Below the pieces are notes generated by a model that ran no database searches, was not told the origin of the DNA, and saw nothing but the letters and a program-made list of their open reading frames with translations. Source: Blattabacterium cuenoti (GTDB lineage Bacteria; Bacteroidota; Bacteroidia; Flavobacteriales; Blattabacteriaceae). From it: 64,000 nt of DNA. Made by a program: the position numbers and the translations under genes. The stretch covers positions 372,001 to 436,000 of the forward strand of contig NZ_CP059182.1 in the NCBI RefSeq assembly GCF_014251255.1, given 5' to 3'. This document shows, piece by piece, positions 27,031 to 37,437 of this stretch. Numbering within the stretch: the stretch's first letter is position 1; the number at the start of each line of letters is the position of its first letter.

Positions 27031-27246
27031 TTAATATCTATATGTAATTCTTCCTCTTTCTAAATCATAGGAAGACATTTCCAATCTTACTTTATCTCCT
27101 GGCAATATTTTAATATAATGCATTCTCATTTTTCCAGAAATATGAGCTTTTACAATACATCCATTTTCTAATTCAACACGAAACATTGCATTTGGTGATG
27201 ATTCAATAATAGTTCCATCCACTTCAATATGCTTCTGTTTAGCCAT
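27031..27246 (-). CDS. infA: Translation initiation factor IF-1
   Basis: Small OB-fold factor that covers the ribosomal A site during initiation. 71 residues from the ATG at 27246 ([13 protein letters not shown]); a TTG two codons upstream is less likely. The motifs [20 protein letters not shown] and [19 protein letters not shown] are intact. A 127-base gap separates it from secY, in which I see no gene. Confidence 0.97.
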   Translation of the reverse strand: MAKQKHIEVDGTIIESSPNAMFRVELENGCIVKAHISGKMRMHYIKILPGDKVRLEMSSYDLERGRITYRY

Positions 27247-27373
27247 AAACAAAAAAGTTTTTGAATTTTTTTTCTATCAAACAATAAATATAAAAAAAAA
27301 ACAAATAAAAATTAACAATTTTTAATTATTTTTATTTTATATTATATAGATATTAGTAGTATGATTATTACTG

Positions 27374-28783
27374 CTATTTATTATATATAAATTTATTGTT
27401 GTTTCTATTTTTAATTCTCATCATCATCAGTCCATCATAATAATAATTCAATAAATATATATCAACTTGTTGTATAAGATCTAAAATAACTCCTACTACA
27501 ATTAGTAATGAAGTTCCTCCATAAAATAATGCAAAACTTTGAGTAATTCCTATACTACGATAAGCTATCGATGGTAATATTGCAATAATGGCTAAAAGAA
27601 CAGATCCAGGAATGGTTATATTAGATAAAACATGATCTATATATTCTGCAGTTTCTTTTCCAGGTTTTATTTTTGGAATATGTCCTCCATTTCTTTTTAA
27701 ATCATCCGCCATTTGATTTACTGGAATAGTAATAGCTGTATAAAAAAAAGTGAAAATTATTACTAATAAAAAAAAAGCTAAGTTATACCAAAATCCATAA
27801 ATATCTTTAAAAAGATGAAAAAAATTTCTTATTTTTTCATTTTGAAAATAATCAGAAAAAGTTAATGGAAAAAGAATAATTGCCTGAGAAAATATTATAG
27901 GCATAACTCCTGCAGCAGTCATTTTTAATGGAATATACTGATGTCTTTTTTGAATAGAATTAGAAAAACTAGAACTAAAAGATTTATAATGTGAAACATA
28001 TTGTACAGGAATTTTTCTAATTGCTTGTATAATAAGAATAGAAAAAAGAATAACCAATAACCATAATAAAAACTCAAAAAACAAAATAACAAATCCTCTA
28101 TTTCCAATTTTTACTTTAGAAAGTATTTCTTTGGAAATAGCATCTGGAAAACGAGCTACAATTCCAGACATAATAATTAAAGAAACTCCATTTCCTATTC
28201 CTTTATCTGTGATTTTATCACCTAGCCACATAGTAAATAAAGTTCCAGATGTTAATACTATAATTCCAATTGACCAAAATAAAGTTTTTCCATAAAAAGT
28301 ACTTATGTTAATAAGATAAGTATTTAATAAAACAGAATATGAAAATGGAATAAATTGTTGTGTTAGAGAAATAAGATAAACAGGAGCTTGTATTAAACAT
28401 AAACCTAAAGTTAACCATCTTGTCATAAGACCAATCTGTTTTCTCCCACTTTCTCCATCTTTTTGTAACCTTTGTAAATAAGGAATTACAATACACATTA
28501 GTTGAATGATAATAGAAGCTGATATATAAGGCATAATTCCAAGTGATAAAACAGAAGCACGATTGAAAGCTCCTCCAGTAAAAGAAGAAAGAATTTGCAT
28601 AAGACCTTTAGATCCTGAATTAAAATTTTTTAAAAAATCACTAATTCCTAAAGGATTAATTCCAGGAATAGGAATATATGCTCCAAAACGATATATTAAT
28701 AGAAAACTTAAAGTTATTATTATTTTTTTACGTAATTCTTTTGCATTCCAAATATTATAAAACGTAATTAAAAAATTGTTCAT
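27374..28783 (-). CDS. secY: Preprotein translocase subunit SecY
   Basis: Channel subunit of the Sec translocon in the inner membrane. 469 residues with about ten membrane helices. Signatures: YRFGAYIPIPGINP, ASVLSLGIMPYISASIIIQL with the plug region, LQKDGESGRKQI, DKITDKGIGNGVSLIIMSGI, and the C-terminal NQMADDLKRNGGHIPKIKPG. It works with SecA, YidC and the SRP pathway, whose RNA is encoded at 56.3 kb. Confidence 0.98.
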   Translation of the reverse strand: MNNFLITFYNIWNAKELRKKIIITLSFLLIYRFGAYIPIPGINPLGISDFLKNFNSGSKGLMQILSSFTGGAFNRASVLSLGIMPYISASIIIQLMCIVIPYLQRLQKDGESGRKQIGLMTRWLTLGLCLIQAPVYLISLTQQFIPFSYSVLLNTYLINISTFYGKTLFWSIGIIVLTSGTLFTMWLGDKITDKGIGNGVSLIIMSGIVARFPDAISKEILSKVKIGNRGFVILFFEFLLWLLVILFSILIIQAIRKIPVQYVSHYKSFSSSFSNSIQKRHQYIPLKMTAAGVMPIIFSQAIILFPLTFSDYFQNEKIRNFFHLFKDIYGFWYNLAFFLLVIIFTFFYTAITIPVNQMADDLKRNGGHIPKIKPGKETAEYIDHVLSNITIPGSVLLAIIAILPSIAYRSIGITQSFALFYGGTSLLIVVGVILDLIQQVDIYLLNYYYDGLMMMRIKNRNNNKFIYNK

Positions 28784-28792
28784 ATTTTATTT

Positions 28793-29254
28793 TTACTTGC
28801 ATAGTAAAACATCTCCACCTACTTTCTTTATAGAAAGAATAGCTTTCTTACTAAATTTAGACGCGCGAATTTTTAGTGGAGATAACAACTTTCCTTTTCC
28901 TAAAATTTTCAGAGATTCATTCTTACGAAGAAAATTCTTTTTTACTAAAATTTCTTTATCTATAATATTTTTTTCAGATATTTTTTTTCTATCTACCAAA
29001 TTTTGCAACGTTTCCAAATTAATACAAGAATATTTTTTTTTCTTTTTCTTTTTATTAAATCCGTATTTAGGAATACGTCTTTGTAGAGGCATCTGACCTC
29101 CTTCAAATCCAAATTTTCTAGAATAACCAGAACGAGATTTTGCTCCTTTATGTCCCCTTCCACAAGTTCCTCCTTTTCCAGATCCTTGTCCTCTTCCTAA
29201 TCTTAACTTCTTTTTCTTTGATTTTTTATTTGGTTTTAAAGAATTTAACATCAT
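28793..29254 (-). CDS. rplO: 50S ribosomal protein L15
   Basis: 153 residues with the glycine-rich N-terminus [39 protein letters not shown], and a C-terminal domain ending GGDVLLCK. It begins only 14 bases after the rpsE stop, so the usual rpmD gene (L30) is missing from between them. Confidence 0.97.
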   Translation of the reverse strand: MMLNSLKPNKKSKKKKLRLGRGQGSGKGGTCGRGHKGAKSRSGYSRKFGFEGGQMPLQRRIPKYGFNKKKKKKKYSCINLETLQNLVDRKKISEKNIIDKEILVKKNFLRKNESLKILGKGKLLSPLKIRASKFSKKAILSIKKVGGDVLLCK

Positions 29255-29268
29255 AAAAAAATAAAATT

Positions 29269-29781
29269 TTATCCATTATATACTTTTTTAATAGAAATTC
29301 CTCTTTGCTTTGCAATTGTTTGTACATTTCTTATAAGACTTAACGCTTTAATTGTTGCTTTAATAACATTATGAGGATTAGACGATCCCTTAGATTTTGA
29401 TAAAATATTTTTTATCCCTGCAGCTTCAAGAACAGCTCTTAAAGTCCCTCCTGCAATAATTCCAGTTCCATCAGAAGCTGGTTTTATCAATATATGTGCC
29501 CCTCCATATTTGGCTTCTTGTTCATGAGAAATAGTTCCATTTGATACACAAACCTTACATAAACTTTTTCTTGCTTTTTCTCCTGCTTTATGAATAGCAT
29601 CAGGAGCTTCTTTAGATTTTCCAAATCCGTATCCAACCATTCCTTTTTCATTTCCTTTAATTACAATAGCACTAAAACTAAAATACCTTCTTCCTTTTGT
29701 TACTTTACAAACTCTAGTAACTCCCACTAATTTTTCTCTTAATTCTGCTGCTATATTTTTTATTTTTTTTTTCCTTTCCAT
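29269..29781 (-). CDS. rpsE: 30S ribosomal protein S5
   Basis: Small-subunit protein involved in mRNA entry and decoding accuracy. 170 residues. [22 protein letters not shown] (double-stranded-RNA-binding fold), [21 protein letters not shown], and the C-terminal [21 protein letters not shown] are all standard. Confidence 0.98.
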   Translation of the reverse strand: MERKKKIKNIAAELREKLVGVTRVCKVTKGRRYFSFSAIVIKGNEKGMVGYGFGKSKEAPDAIHKAGEKARKSLCKVCVSNGTISHEQEAKYGGAHILIKPASDGTGIIAGGTLRAVLEAAGIKNILSKSKGSSNPHNVIKATIKALSLIRNVQTIAKQRGISIKKVYNG

Positions 29782-29809
29782 AAATAAAATAAAAAAAATA
29801 ATATTTTTT

Positions 29810-30151
29810 TTAAAACTTTAATCCCATTTTTCTAATTCCTTCTGCTAAAGATTTGATTCTTCCATGATAAAAATATCTTCCTCTGTCAAAAACAGCTTTT
29901 CTTATATTTAAGATTTTTGCTTTTTCCCCTAAAAGTTTTCCTACTTCATAAGATAATTCCATTTTTGTTTTTTTTTCTTTTTGAAAAATTTTTTCTTTTG
30001 AAGAAGATGAAACTAAAGTTTTTCCATAGTTATCATCTATCATTTGCACATATATAGATTTATTACTTCTAAAAACGGATATTCTAGGAATATTAGAATT
30101 CCCAAAAACCTTTCTGAATTTTTTTTCCTTAATTTTTTTATTTTTTTTCAT
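29810..30151 (-). CDS. rplR: 50S ribosomal protein L18
   Basis: 5S rRNA-binding protein. 113 residues: PRISVFRSNKSIYVQMIDD, the helix YEVGKLLGEKA, and VFDRGRYFYHGRIKSLAEGIR near the end. The central charged loop is rich in Lys. Standard position between rplF and rpsE. Confidence 0.97.
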   Translation of the reverse strand: MKKNKKIKEKKFRKVFGNSNIPRISVFRSNKSIYVQMIDDNYGKTLVSSSSKEKIFQKEKKTKMELSYEVGKLLGEKAKILNIRKAVFDRGRYFYHGRIKSLAEGIRKMGLKF

Positions 30152-30185
30152 CAGAATATAAATATGATTATTAAATTCATAAAAT

Positions 30186-30737
30186 TTAAGCAGATTTCCC
30201 TGTTTTTCTACGAATATCTTCTTTTAAATATCGAACTCCTTTTCCTTTATAAGGTTCTGGTTTTCTAAATGATTTAATTTTAGCCGCAATCATTCCTAAA
30301 AGTTGTTTATCATAAGATTTTAAAATAAGAATAGGGTTTTTTCCTTTTTCTATTTTTGTTTCTATAAGAATTTCTTTAGGAATCTTCATCATAATGTTAT
30401 GAGAAAATCCTAAATTTAATTCTAATATTCCTCCATTACTAGAAACTCTATATCCAATTCCTACTAATTCTAATTCTTTTTTAAATCCTTTAGAAACACC
30501 TATTACCATATTATTAATTAATACACGATATAAACCATGTAAAGATTTAGATTTTTTATCTTCTTTTTTTCTAGTTAAAACTAATTTTCTATTTTTCTCA
30601 TGAAAAACTAATTTGATTTTATCAGAAATTTTTAAATCTAAAGATCCTAATTTTCCTTTAATAAAAATTTCATTATTTAAAATTTTTATTTCTACATTTT
30701 CAGGAAAATGTATTGGATTATTTCCAATTCTAGACAT
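30186..30737 (-). CDS. rplF: 50S ribosomal protein L6
   Basis: 183 residues, two L6 domains. MSRIGNNPIHFPENVEI at the N-terminus, LVGIGYRVSSNGGILELNLGFSH in the middle and the signature KSFRKPEPYKGKGVRYLKE at the C-terminus. It binds near the factor-binding centre of the 50S subunit. 18 bases after rpsH. Confidence 0.98.
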   Translation of the reverse strand: MSRIGNNPIHFPENVEIKILNNEIFIKGKLGSLDLKISDKIKLVFHEKNRKLVLTRKKEDKKSKSLHGLYRVLINNMVIGVSKGFKKELELVGIGYRVSSNGGILELNLGFSHNIMMKIPKEILIETKIEKGKNPILILKSYDKQLLGMIAAKIKSFRKPEPYKGKGVRYLKEDIRRKTGKSA

Positions 30738-30755
30738 ATATTTTTTTTTATCATT

Positions 30756-31151
30756 TCAATATACATAACACAATACTTCTCCTCCTAATTTTTTTATTCT
30801 TGCTTGTTTATCCGTCATTATTCCATAAGATGTAGAAATAATGGCTATTCCCAACCCATTTAATACACGAGGAAAATTTTTGCATTTAGAATATTTTCTT
30901 AATCCTGGTTTGCTTATTCTAATTATTTGTTGTATAACAGACACTTTTTTTTGGTAATATTTTAAAGCGATCTTTATAAACTCTCTATTTTTTTTTGTTT
31001 CTAATTTATAATCCAATATATATCCATTTTCAAATAAAACTTTAGTAATTTCCTTTTTCAATTTAGAAGATGGACTTTCTAAAAGCTTATGTTTTGCAAA
31101 ACAAGCATTTCTAATGCTAGTTAAAAAATCAGAAACAGGATCTCTATTCAT
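30756..31151 (-). CDS. rpsH: 30S ribosomal protein S8
   Basis: Primary 16S rRNA binder; in E. coli it also represses the spc operon. 131 residues with DPVSDFLTSIRNA, RISKPGLRKYSK and the C-terminal GIAIISTSYGIMTDKQARIK. I did not find a convincing S8-site mimic in the short leaders nearby. Confidence 0.97.
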   Translation of the reverse strand: MNRDPVSDFLTSIRNACFAKHKLLESPSSKLKKEITKVLFENGYILDYKLETKKNREFIKIALKYYQKKVSVIQQIIRISKPGLRKYSKCKNFPRVLNGLGIAIISTSYGIMTDKQARIKKLGGEVLCYVY

Positions 31152-31180
31152 AGAAAAAAAATTCTAATAATTATCATAAA

Positions 31181-31450
31181 TCACCAACTTGCTTTTTTTA
31201 CTCCAGGAATAAGCCCTTGAGAAACCATATCCCTAAAAACAATTCTAGATATTCCAAACTGACGCATGTACCCTCTACATCTTCCCGTAATAGAACATCT
31301 GTTTCTTAGACGTACTGGAGATGCATCCCTAGGTAACTTTTGAAGAAGTTCATAATTTTTGGAATCCTTTAGAAACTTACGTTTATTTGCATATTTCAAA
31401 ACTATTTTTTCTCTTTTTTTTTGTCTTGCTTTTACAGATTCTTTAGCCAT
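31181..31450 (-). CDS. rpsN: 30S ribosomal protein S14
   Basis: 89 residues, the long zinc-free form: [22 protein letters not shown] at the start, [21 protein letters not shown] and [18 protein letters not shown] at the end. 5 bases after rplE. Confidence 0.97.
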   Translation of the reverse strand: MAKESVKARQKKREKIVLKYANKRKFLKDSKNYELLQKLPRDASPVRLRNRCSITGRCRGYMRQFGISRIVFRDMVSQGLIPGVKKASW

Positions 31451-31455
31451 TTTAT

Positions 31456-32013
31456 TTATGTTTTTTTTATAAACGGTATTCCAAAATAAGATAAAAGATA
31501 TTTAGCTTCCATATCACTTTTGGCAGATGTTACAAATGTAATATTCATCCCCATATTTTTTTTTATTTGATCAATATCAATTTCAGGAAAAATCACTTGT
31601 TCATAAATTCCCATGTTATAATTTCCATATCCATCAAAACTACTTATTTTCACTCCAATAAAATCTCTTACTCTAGGTAAAGAAATGTTAATCAACCTTT
31701 CTAAAAATTCATACATTCTTGTTCTTCGCAAAGTAACTTTCACTCCTATAGGCATTCCTTTTCTAAGTTTAAATCCAGATTCATCATGTTTTGAATAACA
31801 AAAAATAGCTTTTTGTCCTACAATAGTAGTTATTTCATTCATAGAATGATCTATCATTTTCTTATCAAATGAAACAGAAGATCCAACTCCTTGATGAAGA
31901 ACAATTTTCTTTAACCTAGGAACTTCCATAATAGAACGATATCCAAATTTTTTAACCAAAGAAGGAATAATTTCATTTTTATACAATTTTTTTAATTTAT
32001 TTAGAAACTTCAT
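31456..32013 (-). CDS. rplE: 50S ribosomal protein L5
   Basis: 5S rRNA-binding protein of the central protuberance. 185 residues: [38 protein letters not shown] and [20 protein letters not shown] are conserved. Its ATG overlaps the rplX stop (ATGA arrangement), so translation of L24 and L5 is probably coupled. Confidence 0.98.
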   Translation of the reverse strand: MKFLNKLKKLYKNEIIPSLVKKFGYRSIMEVPRLKKIVLHQGVGSSVSFDKKMIDHSMNEITTIVGQKAIFCYSKHDESGFKLRKGMPIGVKVTLRRTRMYEFLERLINISLPRVRDFIGVKISSFDGYGNYNMGIYEQVIFPEIDIDQIKKNMGMNITFVTSAKSDMEAKYLLSYFGIPFIKKT

Positions 32014-32228
32014 TCTTTTTCTTTTTTCAATTTGGATAAATGAATAGGCAATTCTTTTTTTAAAATACCTCCTTTAGGTTTTTCTACAGTAGGTTTTGTA
32101 TGTTTTTTAATTATGTTTATTCCTTGGACAATAGCTTTGTTTTTTTTAGGAAAAACTTTTAATACAATTCCTGTATTCCCCTTATAATTTCCCGATAAAA
32201 TAGAAACTTTATCTCCTTTTTTTATCAT
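32010..32228 (-). CDS. rplX: 50S ribosomal protein L24, C-terminally short
   Basis: Assembly-initiating 23S rRNA binder. Only 72 residues against about 100-105 in E. coli and most flavobacteria. The KOW domain (KKGDKVSILSGNYKGNTGIVLKV) and PTVEKPKGGILKKELPIHLS are present; the protein ends about 30 residues early, right after the PIHLS strand, with a short KLKKEKE tail, and its stop overlaps the rplE start. Confidence 0.95.
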   Translation of the reverse strand: MIKKGDKVSILSGNYKGNTGIVLKVFPKKNKAIVQGINIIKKHTKPTVEKPKGGILKKELPIHLSKLKKEKE

Positions 32229-32246
32229 AAAAAAAAAATTAATATT

Positions 32247-32618
32247 TCATAAAACTTCTTGTGCTAAAGAAATAATTTTCATATACTCTTTATCTCTCAA
32301 TTCTCTAGCAACTGGCCCGAAAACTCTAGTTCCCATCATTTCTCCTGAAGGATTAATAAGAACACAAGCATTATCATCAAAACTGATATATGATCCATCT
32401 TTCCTCCTTACCTTTTTTTTTGTTCTTATAACTACAGCTTTAAAAACTTGACCTTTTTTTACAATATTTCCGCCTGAAATAGCCGATTTAACAGTAACAA
32501 CTATAGAATCTCCTAATGAAGCATATCTTTTTTTTGTACCACCTAATACTCTAATAACTAATACTTCTTTGGCTCCTGTATTATCTGATACTTTACACAT
32601 AGATTCTTGTTGTAACAT
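32247..32618 (-). CDS. rplN: 50S ribosomal protein L14
   Basis: 123 residues. [42 protein letters not shown], and [20 protein letters not shown] are typical. It lies at the subunit interface and is the binding partner of the silencing factor RsfS, which is encoded at 51.5 kb. Confidence 0.98.
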   Translation of the reverse strand: MLQQESMCKVSDNTGAKEVLVIRVLGGTKKRYASLGDSIVVTVKSAISGGNIVKKGQVFKAVVIRTKKKVRRKDGSYISFDDNACVLINPSGEMMGTRVFGPVARELRDKEYMKIISLAQEVL

Positions 32619-32637
32619 ACAAATTAAAAATTTTTAT

Positions 32638-32910
32638 TCATAAAATTGAAACTAATCTCCAACATTTTTTTTTGCTTATAGGACGTGTTTCCATAATACT
32701 CACATAATCTCCTTTTTTAGAAATGTTTTTTTCATCATGAACCATATATTTTTTTTTCTTCAAAATACTTTTTCCATAATATTTATGTTTTACTTTTTTT
32801 ATTTCATAAACAACAATAGTTTTGTTCATTTTATCACTTAATACTATTCCTTTTCTTTGTTTTCTAACATTTCTACTGCTAAAATCTTCTTTATTATTTT
32901 TTTTTATCAT
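32638..32910 (-). CDS. rpsQ: 30S ribosomal protein S17
   Basis: 90 residues, OB-fold rRNA binder with [28 protein letters not shown] and [21 protein letters not shown]. The start overlaps the rpmC 3' end by 17 bases. Confidence 0.97.
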   Translation of the reverse strand: MIKKNNKEDFSSRNVRKQRKGIVLSDKMNKTIVVYEIKKVKHKYYGKSILKKKKYMVHDEKNISKKGDYVSIMETRPISKKKCWRLVSIL

Positions 32911-33094
32911 TATCTATTTTTCTTTTATTAAATTCTGTTTTTAATCTCGCAATATCTCTTCTTAACATTCTAATTTCTATAGGATTTTTTTTTTTTTCTA
33001 TTATAGGATGATACATTTTCATTTTTTGAAGATTATTTTCTTTAATTTTTATATTTTTTATAATTTCTTCTAAAGAAAATTCTGAATATTTCAT
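32894..33094 (-). CDS. rpmC: 50S ribosomal protein L29
   Basis: 66 residues, two-helix protein near the tunnel exit. [15 protein letters not shown] and [22 protein letters not shown] give the L29 pattern. Inside the gene is a run of 13 A on the coding strand (32985-32997), a likely slippage point. Overlaps rpsQ by 17 bases. Confidence 0.95.
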   Translation of the reverse strand: MKYSEFSLEEIIKNIKIKENNLQKMKMYHPIIEKKKNPIEIRMLRRDIARLKTEFNKRKIDNDKKK

Positions 33095-33115
33095 ATTTTC
33101 ATCTTAATTTAATTT

Positions 33116-33526
33116 CTATTGTTTATAAAAAACAAATTTCATTTTTATAGGAAGTTTTTGAGCAGCTAATCTTAATGCTTCTTTAGCTACTTCCATAGAA
33201 ACTCCATCTACTTCAAATAAAATCCTTCCAGGTTTCACTACAGAAACCCAAAATTCAACAGGACCTTTTCCTTTTCCCATACGAACTTCTTGTGGTTTTT
33301 TTGTAGCAGGTTTATCTGGAAAAACATTTATCCATAATTTTCCTTCCCTTTTCATATATCTTGTAGCAGCCACACGAGCTGACTCCAATTGTCTAGACGT
33401 AATCCATGCTCCTTCCAAAGCTTTTATTCCATATAATCCTCTTGAAAGAAAAATTCCTTTTGTAGAATTTCCACGTATACGTCCTTTTTGTTTTTTTTTA
33501 TACTTTGTTTTTTTTGGTTGTAACAT
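33116..33526 (-). CDS. rplP: 50S ribosomal protein L16
   Basis: 136 residues. Starts [61 protein letters not shown] and [13 protein letters not shown] are intact. It helps position the A-site tRNA. 6 bases after rpsC. Confidence 0.98.
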   Translation of the reverse strand: MLQPKKTKYKKKQKGRIRGNSTKGIFLSRGLYGIKALEGAWITSRQLESARVAATRYMKREGKLWINVFPDKPATKKPQEVRMGKGKGPVEFWVSVVKPGRILFEVDGVSMEVAKEALRLAAQKLPIKMKFVFYKQ

Positions 33527-33532
33527 AATAAT

Positions 33533-34255
33533 TTAGAATCTTTTTTTTCTATTACTATTGCTACTATTCTTATGATAAGAAGATCTACTACGTTGTTTTT
33601 TTTGTATTCCTAATAATAACGGAAACAATTCTCTTTTTCCATAAATTTCTCCTTTCATAATCCAAACTTTAACTCCTATACTTCCATAAACAGTATGAGC
33701 TACTTCCATATGATAATCCACATCTGCACGAAAAGTTCCGAGAGAAATTCTACCTTCTTTATAAGATTCACATCTTGCCATTTCTACTCCATTTAAACGA
33801 CCAGACATTTGTATTTTTATTCCTTGAGCATTCATTCTTATTGCAGAAAGAATTGATAATTTTATTGCTTTTTTATAAGAAATTCTATTTTCTAATTGTC
33901 TAACTAATCCTTTAGCAACTAAGGGAGCATCTAATTCAGGACGTTTGACTTCAGATATATTTATCTGAACTTCTTTTTTAGTCAATTTTTTTAATTCTTT
34001 TCTAACTGTATCCACTTCATCTCCTCTCTTTCCTATAACAAGAGCAGGTCTTGAAGTTCTAATAGTAATGGTTATAAACTTTAAAGTTCTTTCTATAAAA
34101 ATTCTAGAAATAATTCCTTTTGGAAACCGTGCTTCTATATATCTCCTTACCTTAAAGTCTTCTTGTATTCTATCTTTATAATTGTTACACCAACTAGATT
34201 GCCATCCCATAATAATCCCCAAACGATTCACAATTGGATTTGTTTTTTGCCCCAT
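33533..34255 (-). CDS. rpsC: 30S ribosomal protein S3
   Basis: 240 residues: [20 protein letters not shown], the KH domain with [20 protein letters not shown], and the C-terminal domain [19 protein letters not shown] followed by [18 protein letters not shown]. It ends in a Ser/Asn/Arg-rich tail. Part of the mRNA entry channel helicase. Confidence 0.98.
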   Translation of the reverse strand: MGQKTNPIVNRLGIIMGWQSSWCNNYKDRIQEDFKVRRYIEARFPKGIISRIFIERTLKFITITIRTSRPALVIGKRGDEVDTVRKELKKLTKKEVQINISEVKRPELDAPLVAKGLVRQLENRISYKKAIKLSILSAIRMNAQGIKIQMSGRLNGVEMARCESYKEGRISLGTFRADVDYHMEVAHTVYGSIGVKVWIMKGEIYGKRELFPLLLGIQKKQRSRSSYHKNSSNSNRKKRF

Positions 34256-34309
34256 ATCATTTTTTTTATTTAATCTATTTATCTTTTTATAAATTTAAGA
34301 TCATTTATC

Positions 34310-34699
34310 TTAGTTTTCTATTTTTTTATCTAAATAAATAACAACATTACTTGATCTTTTTCTAATTCTATGACCTCTCCCTTGAGGAACAGGTCTCAAT
34401 CTTTTCAACGTTTTTCCTTGATTAACTCTAATATCTTTGATATACAAAGAAGACAACAAATTCTTAGGAACATCTCTCATAGATTTTTCTATGTATTTCT
34501 TATTCCAATTGGATAACAAAGAAAGAATTAATTTTATTATATAAATAGAAATTTTACATTTAGAACTGTATCTCAACAAATCTAAAGCTTCTTGTACATT
34601 TTTATATCTAATTAGATTTATCACCAATCTTATTTTTCTTGGAGAGTTACGAATTCCATTTAAAGAAGCAGAAACAATATTATTTTTTGTGTTCTTCAT
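34310..34699 (-). CDS. rplV: 50S ribosomal protein L22
   Basis: 129 residues. LNGIRNSPRKIRLVINLIR at the start and VNQGKTLKRLRPVPQGRGHR followed by IRKRSS form the conserved beta-hairpin lining the exit tunnel. 54 bases separate it from rpsC, in which I see no gene. Confidence 0.97.
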   Translation of the reverse strand: MKNTKNNIVSASLNGIRNSPRKIRLVINLIRYKNVQEALDLLRYSSKCKISIYIIKLILSLLSNWNKKYIEKSMRDVPKNLLSSLYIKDIRVNQGKTLKRLRPVPQGRGHRIRKRSSNVVIYLDKKIEN

Positions 34700-34716
34700 T
34701 AAAACAAAACTAAAAC

Positions 34717-35001
34717 TTAATTTTTTACTTTTAATTTATTTTTAGATCCAGAATGTCCTCTAAAAGTACGTGTAGGAGCAAATTCACCTAATTTATGTCC
34801 AATCATGTTCTCTGTAATATAGACGTTAATAAATTGTTTTCCATTATGAACTGCAAAAGTTTGTCCAACAAAATCTGGTAAAATAGTTGATGGTCTTGAC
34901 CATGTTTTAATAACAGTTTTTTTTTCAGATTTTATATTTTTTAAAACTTTACTATATAATTTATGAGATACATATGGACCTTTTTTTAAAGATCTAGCCA
35001 T
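34717..35001 (-). CDS. rpsS: 30S ribosomal protein S19
   Basis: 94 residues from the ATG at 35001, where the family start [15 protein letters not shown] lies; the frame is open upstream to 35130 but that part overlaps rpl[24 protein letters not shown] and [17 protein letters not shown] are standard. 7 bases after rplB. Confidence 0.97.
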   Translation of the reverse strand: MARSLKKGPYVSHKLYSKVLKNIKSEKKTVIKTWSRPSTILPDFVGQTFAVHNGKQFINVYITENMIGHKLGEFAPTRTFRGHSGSKNKLKVKN

Positions 35002-35008
35002 AACAATA

Positions 35009-35833
35009 TTATTTTTTTCTTCTTTGTAAAATATATTTATTTGAATACTTTTTTCTAGAACGTGTTCTAAATCCTTTAGAAGGAAACCCTTTTCTACTTC
35101 TAGGAATTCCTCCAGATGCTTTTCCTTCACCTCCTCCCATTGGATGATCTACAGGATTCATCGCAACTCCTCTAGTTCTAGGCCTTCTTCCTAAATGACG
35201 GTTTTTACCTGCTTTTCCATATATCTCCAATTGATGATCAGGATTAGAAACAATTCCAATAGTTGCCATACAATTAATCAGAACCATTTTTATTTCTCCA
35301 GAAGGAAATTTTATAGTTGCATATTTTCCATCTTTTGCAAATAATTGAGCATAAGATCCTGCACTTCTAGCTATTTTAGCACCTTGTCCAGGTTTAGTTT
35401 CTATACAAGAAATGTTAGTTCCTAAAGGAATTTCACTTAAAAAAGTGGAATTTCCTATTTTAAAGGGAATTTTAGATCCAGAAATAATTTCTTGTCCTAT
35501 TTTGAATCCATTCATAGCAATAATATAGCTTTTTTCTCCATTTTTATAATGAATTAAAGAAATAAAAGAAGATCTATTAGGATCATACTCTATAGATTTT
35601 ACAATAGCAGATATTCCAAATTTTCTTCTTTTAAAATCAATAATTCTATATTTTTTTTTATGTCCACCTCCAAAATAACGCATAGTCATTTTTCCATAAT
35701 TATTTCTTCCTCCAGATTTGCATTTTCCTTTTGACAAATATTTTTCAGGAGAAGAAACAGTAATTTGATCAAATTTATTTACAATTTTAAATCTTTGACC
35801 TGGAGTTACAGGTTTTAATTTTTTAATAGACAT
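35009..35833 (-). CDS. rplB: 50S ribosomal protein L2
   Basis: 274 residues from the ATG at 35833 ([15 protein letters not shown]). Key blocks: [42 protein letters not shown], and [18 protein letters not shown], which contains the conserved His needed near the peptidyl transferase centre. 4 bases after rplW. Confidence 0.98.
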   Translation of the reverse strand: MSIKKLKPVTPGQRFKIVNKFDQITVSSPEKYLSKGKCKSGGRNNYGKMTMRYFGGGHKKKYRIIDFKRRKFGISAIVKSIEYDPNRSSFISLIHYKNGEKSYIIAMNGFKIGQEIISGSKIPFKIGNSTFLSEIPLGTNISCIETKPGQGAKIARSAGSYAQLFAKDGKYATIKFPSGEIKMVLINCMATIGIVSNPDHQLEIYGKAGKNRHLGRRPRTRGVAMNPVDHPMGGGEGKASGGIPRSRKGFPSKGFRTRSRKKYSNKYILQRRKK

Positions 35834-35837
35834 TGTA

Positions 35838-36134
35838 TTAATCTTTTTTTTGATTTTCAAAAAAATCAATTATTTGATTTTCTTTTAATTGAATAATAAC
35901 TTTTTTTATTCTATTAGTTTTTCCATATAAAACCCCTTTTTTTGTATATTTAGATTTATTTTTTTTAGGATAAATCATAGTTCTAATTTTTTTTACAGAA
36001 AACCCAAATATTTCATTTATTTTTTTTTTTATTTCTGTTTTATTCCAATTAATAGAAACAGAAAAAATATAACAATTATTCATTTTATAAATGGAAGATT
36101 TATCTGTAATAAAAGGCTTAATTAGAAAAATCAT
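35838..36134 (-). CDS. rplW: 50S ribosomal protein L23
   Basis: 98 residues; docking site for SRP and trigger factor at the tunnel exit. [21 protein letters not shown] and [21 protein letters not shown] are L23-like. Rich in Lys and Ile, as expected for this base composition. Confidence 0.95.
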   Translation of the reverse strand: MIFLIKPFITDKSSIYKMNNCYIFSVSINWNKTEIKKKINEIFGFSVKKIRTMIYPKKNKSKYTKKGVLYGKTNRIKKVIIQLKENQIIDFFENQKKD

Positions 36135-36162
36135 AACTTTTTATACTTTTTTTTTATCAATT

Positions 36163-36798
36163 TCAAAAACAAAAACCATGTATTTTATTTATAGAGTTTT
36201 CAGAGAAAAAAACATATAAAGAATTTAATAAAGAATAACTATTTAACTCATCTATAGTTAATAACTGAAAATTCTTCAAATTCCTAGAAGATAAATATAA
36301 ATTTTTATTATATTTTCCAATTACCATCAATAACTTTTTATCTTTTAATTGAAAAGAACTTAACATTTTTAATATCAATTTAGTTTTTGGAATTTCCAAT
36401 TTTATATCCTCTATTATTTTTACTTTATTTGTTTTTAATTTGGATCCAATAATATATCTTTTAACCAATTTTTTAGTTAAATTATTTAATTTAAAAAAAT
36501 AACGTTTTGGACGTGGACCAAAAACCCTTCCTCCTCCTCTAAATATAGGATTTTTAATATCTCCTTTTCTAGATCCTCCAGTTCCTTTTTGTCTATGCAA
36601 TTTTCTTGTACTTCCAGATAATTCTCCTCTTTCTTTTGATTTATGTGTTCCTTGACGTTGTGCGGATAAAAACCTTTTTATTTCTAAATAAATAGAATGA
36701 TCATAAGAATAATTCTTTCCAAAAAAGAAAAAAGAATTATCTATTTTCACTTTTCTATTTGTATCATTTCCTTGTATATCTAAAATTTTTAGTTCCAT
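36163..36798 (-). CDS. rplD: 50S ribosomal protein L4
   Basis: 211 residues. [10 protein letters not shown] start, the tunnel-lining loop with [22 protein letters not shown] followed by [20 protein letters not shown], and [14 protein letters not shown]. In E. coli L4 represses the S10 operon; no leader for that is visible. Its first 35 bases overlap the extended 3' end of rplC. Confidence 0.97.
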   Translation of the reverse strand: MELKILDIQGNDTNRKVKIDNSFFFFGKNYSYDHSIYLEIKRFLSAQRQGTHKSKERGELSGSTRKLHRQKGTGGSRKGDIKNPIFRGGGRVFGPRPKRYFFKLNNLTKKLVKRYIIGSKLKTNKVKIIEDIKLEIPKTKLILKMLSSFQLKDKKLLMVIGKYNKNLYLSSRNLKNFQLLTIDELNSYSLLNSLYVFFSENSINKIHGFCF

Positions 36799-37417
36799 TT
36801 TTTTTTATCATTAAATATGAATTTTTATTTCCTGGAACAGATCCCTTTATAATCAAAATATTTTGATCAATGTCTATTTTTAATATTTTTAAATTTTTAA
36901 TAGTAACATTTTTTCCTCCCATTCTTCCAGCCATTTTTTTGCCTTTAAAAACACGTGAAGGGTCAGAACCTGCTCCTATTGATCCAGGAGCTCTCAAACG
37001 ATTATGTTGTCCATGACTTCTTTCTCCTACTCCTGAAAAATTATGTCTTTTTACTACTCCCTGAAATCCTTTACCTTTAGAAATTCCTTTTATATTTATT
37101 AATTCTCCTTCTTCAAAAAAACTCGCATCTATTTTATCTCCTAATTTAAAATTAGAAGAAAAATCCCCTCTAAATTCTAGTAATTTCCTTTTTGGAAGAA
37201 TTCCTGCTTTTTTAAAATGACCTTGTAAAGATTTAGTTGTTTTTTTTTCTTTTTTATCAATCATTCCTAATTGAACTGAACAATAACCATCTTTTTCTAT
37301 AGTTTTTATTTGAACAACATAACATGGTCCTATTTTTACAATTGTACATGGAAGACTTTCTCCTGTTTCAGAGAAAAGATTTGTCATTCCAAGATTTATC
37401 CCTATTCCTCCAAACAT
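36764..37417 (-). CDS. rplC: 50S ribosomal protein L3, with C-terminal extension
   Basis: 217 residues. [21 protein letters not shown] at the start, the loop [22 protein letters not shown] reaching towards the peptidyl transferase centre, and [19 protein letters not shown]. After the usual L3 end ([16 protein letters not shown]) it continues for about eleven residues into the rplD gene. Confidence 0.97.
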   Translation of the reverse strand: MFGGIGINLGMTNLFSETGESLPCTIVKIGPCYVVQIKTIEKDGYCSVQLGMIDKKEKKTTKSLQGHFKKAGILPKRKLLEFRGDFSSNFKLGDKIDASFFEEGELINIKGISKGKGFQGVVKRHNFSGVGERSHGQHNRLRAPGSIGAGSDPSRVFKGKKMAGRMGGKNVTIKNLKILKIDIDQNILIIKGSVPGNKNSYLMIKKNGTKNFRYTRK

Positions 37418-37437
37418 TTTATTTTTTGTTTTATATT

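Noticed and set aside
35002-35130. Upstream extension of rpsS to 35130
   Set aside because: It lies fully inside the 3' part of rplB in another frame; the S19 start MARSLKKG is at 35001.
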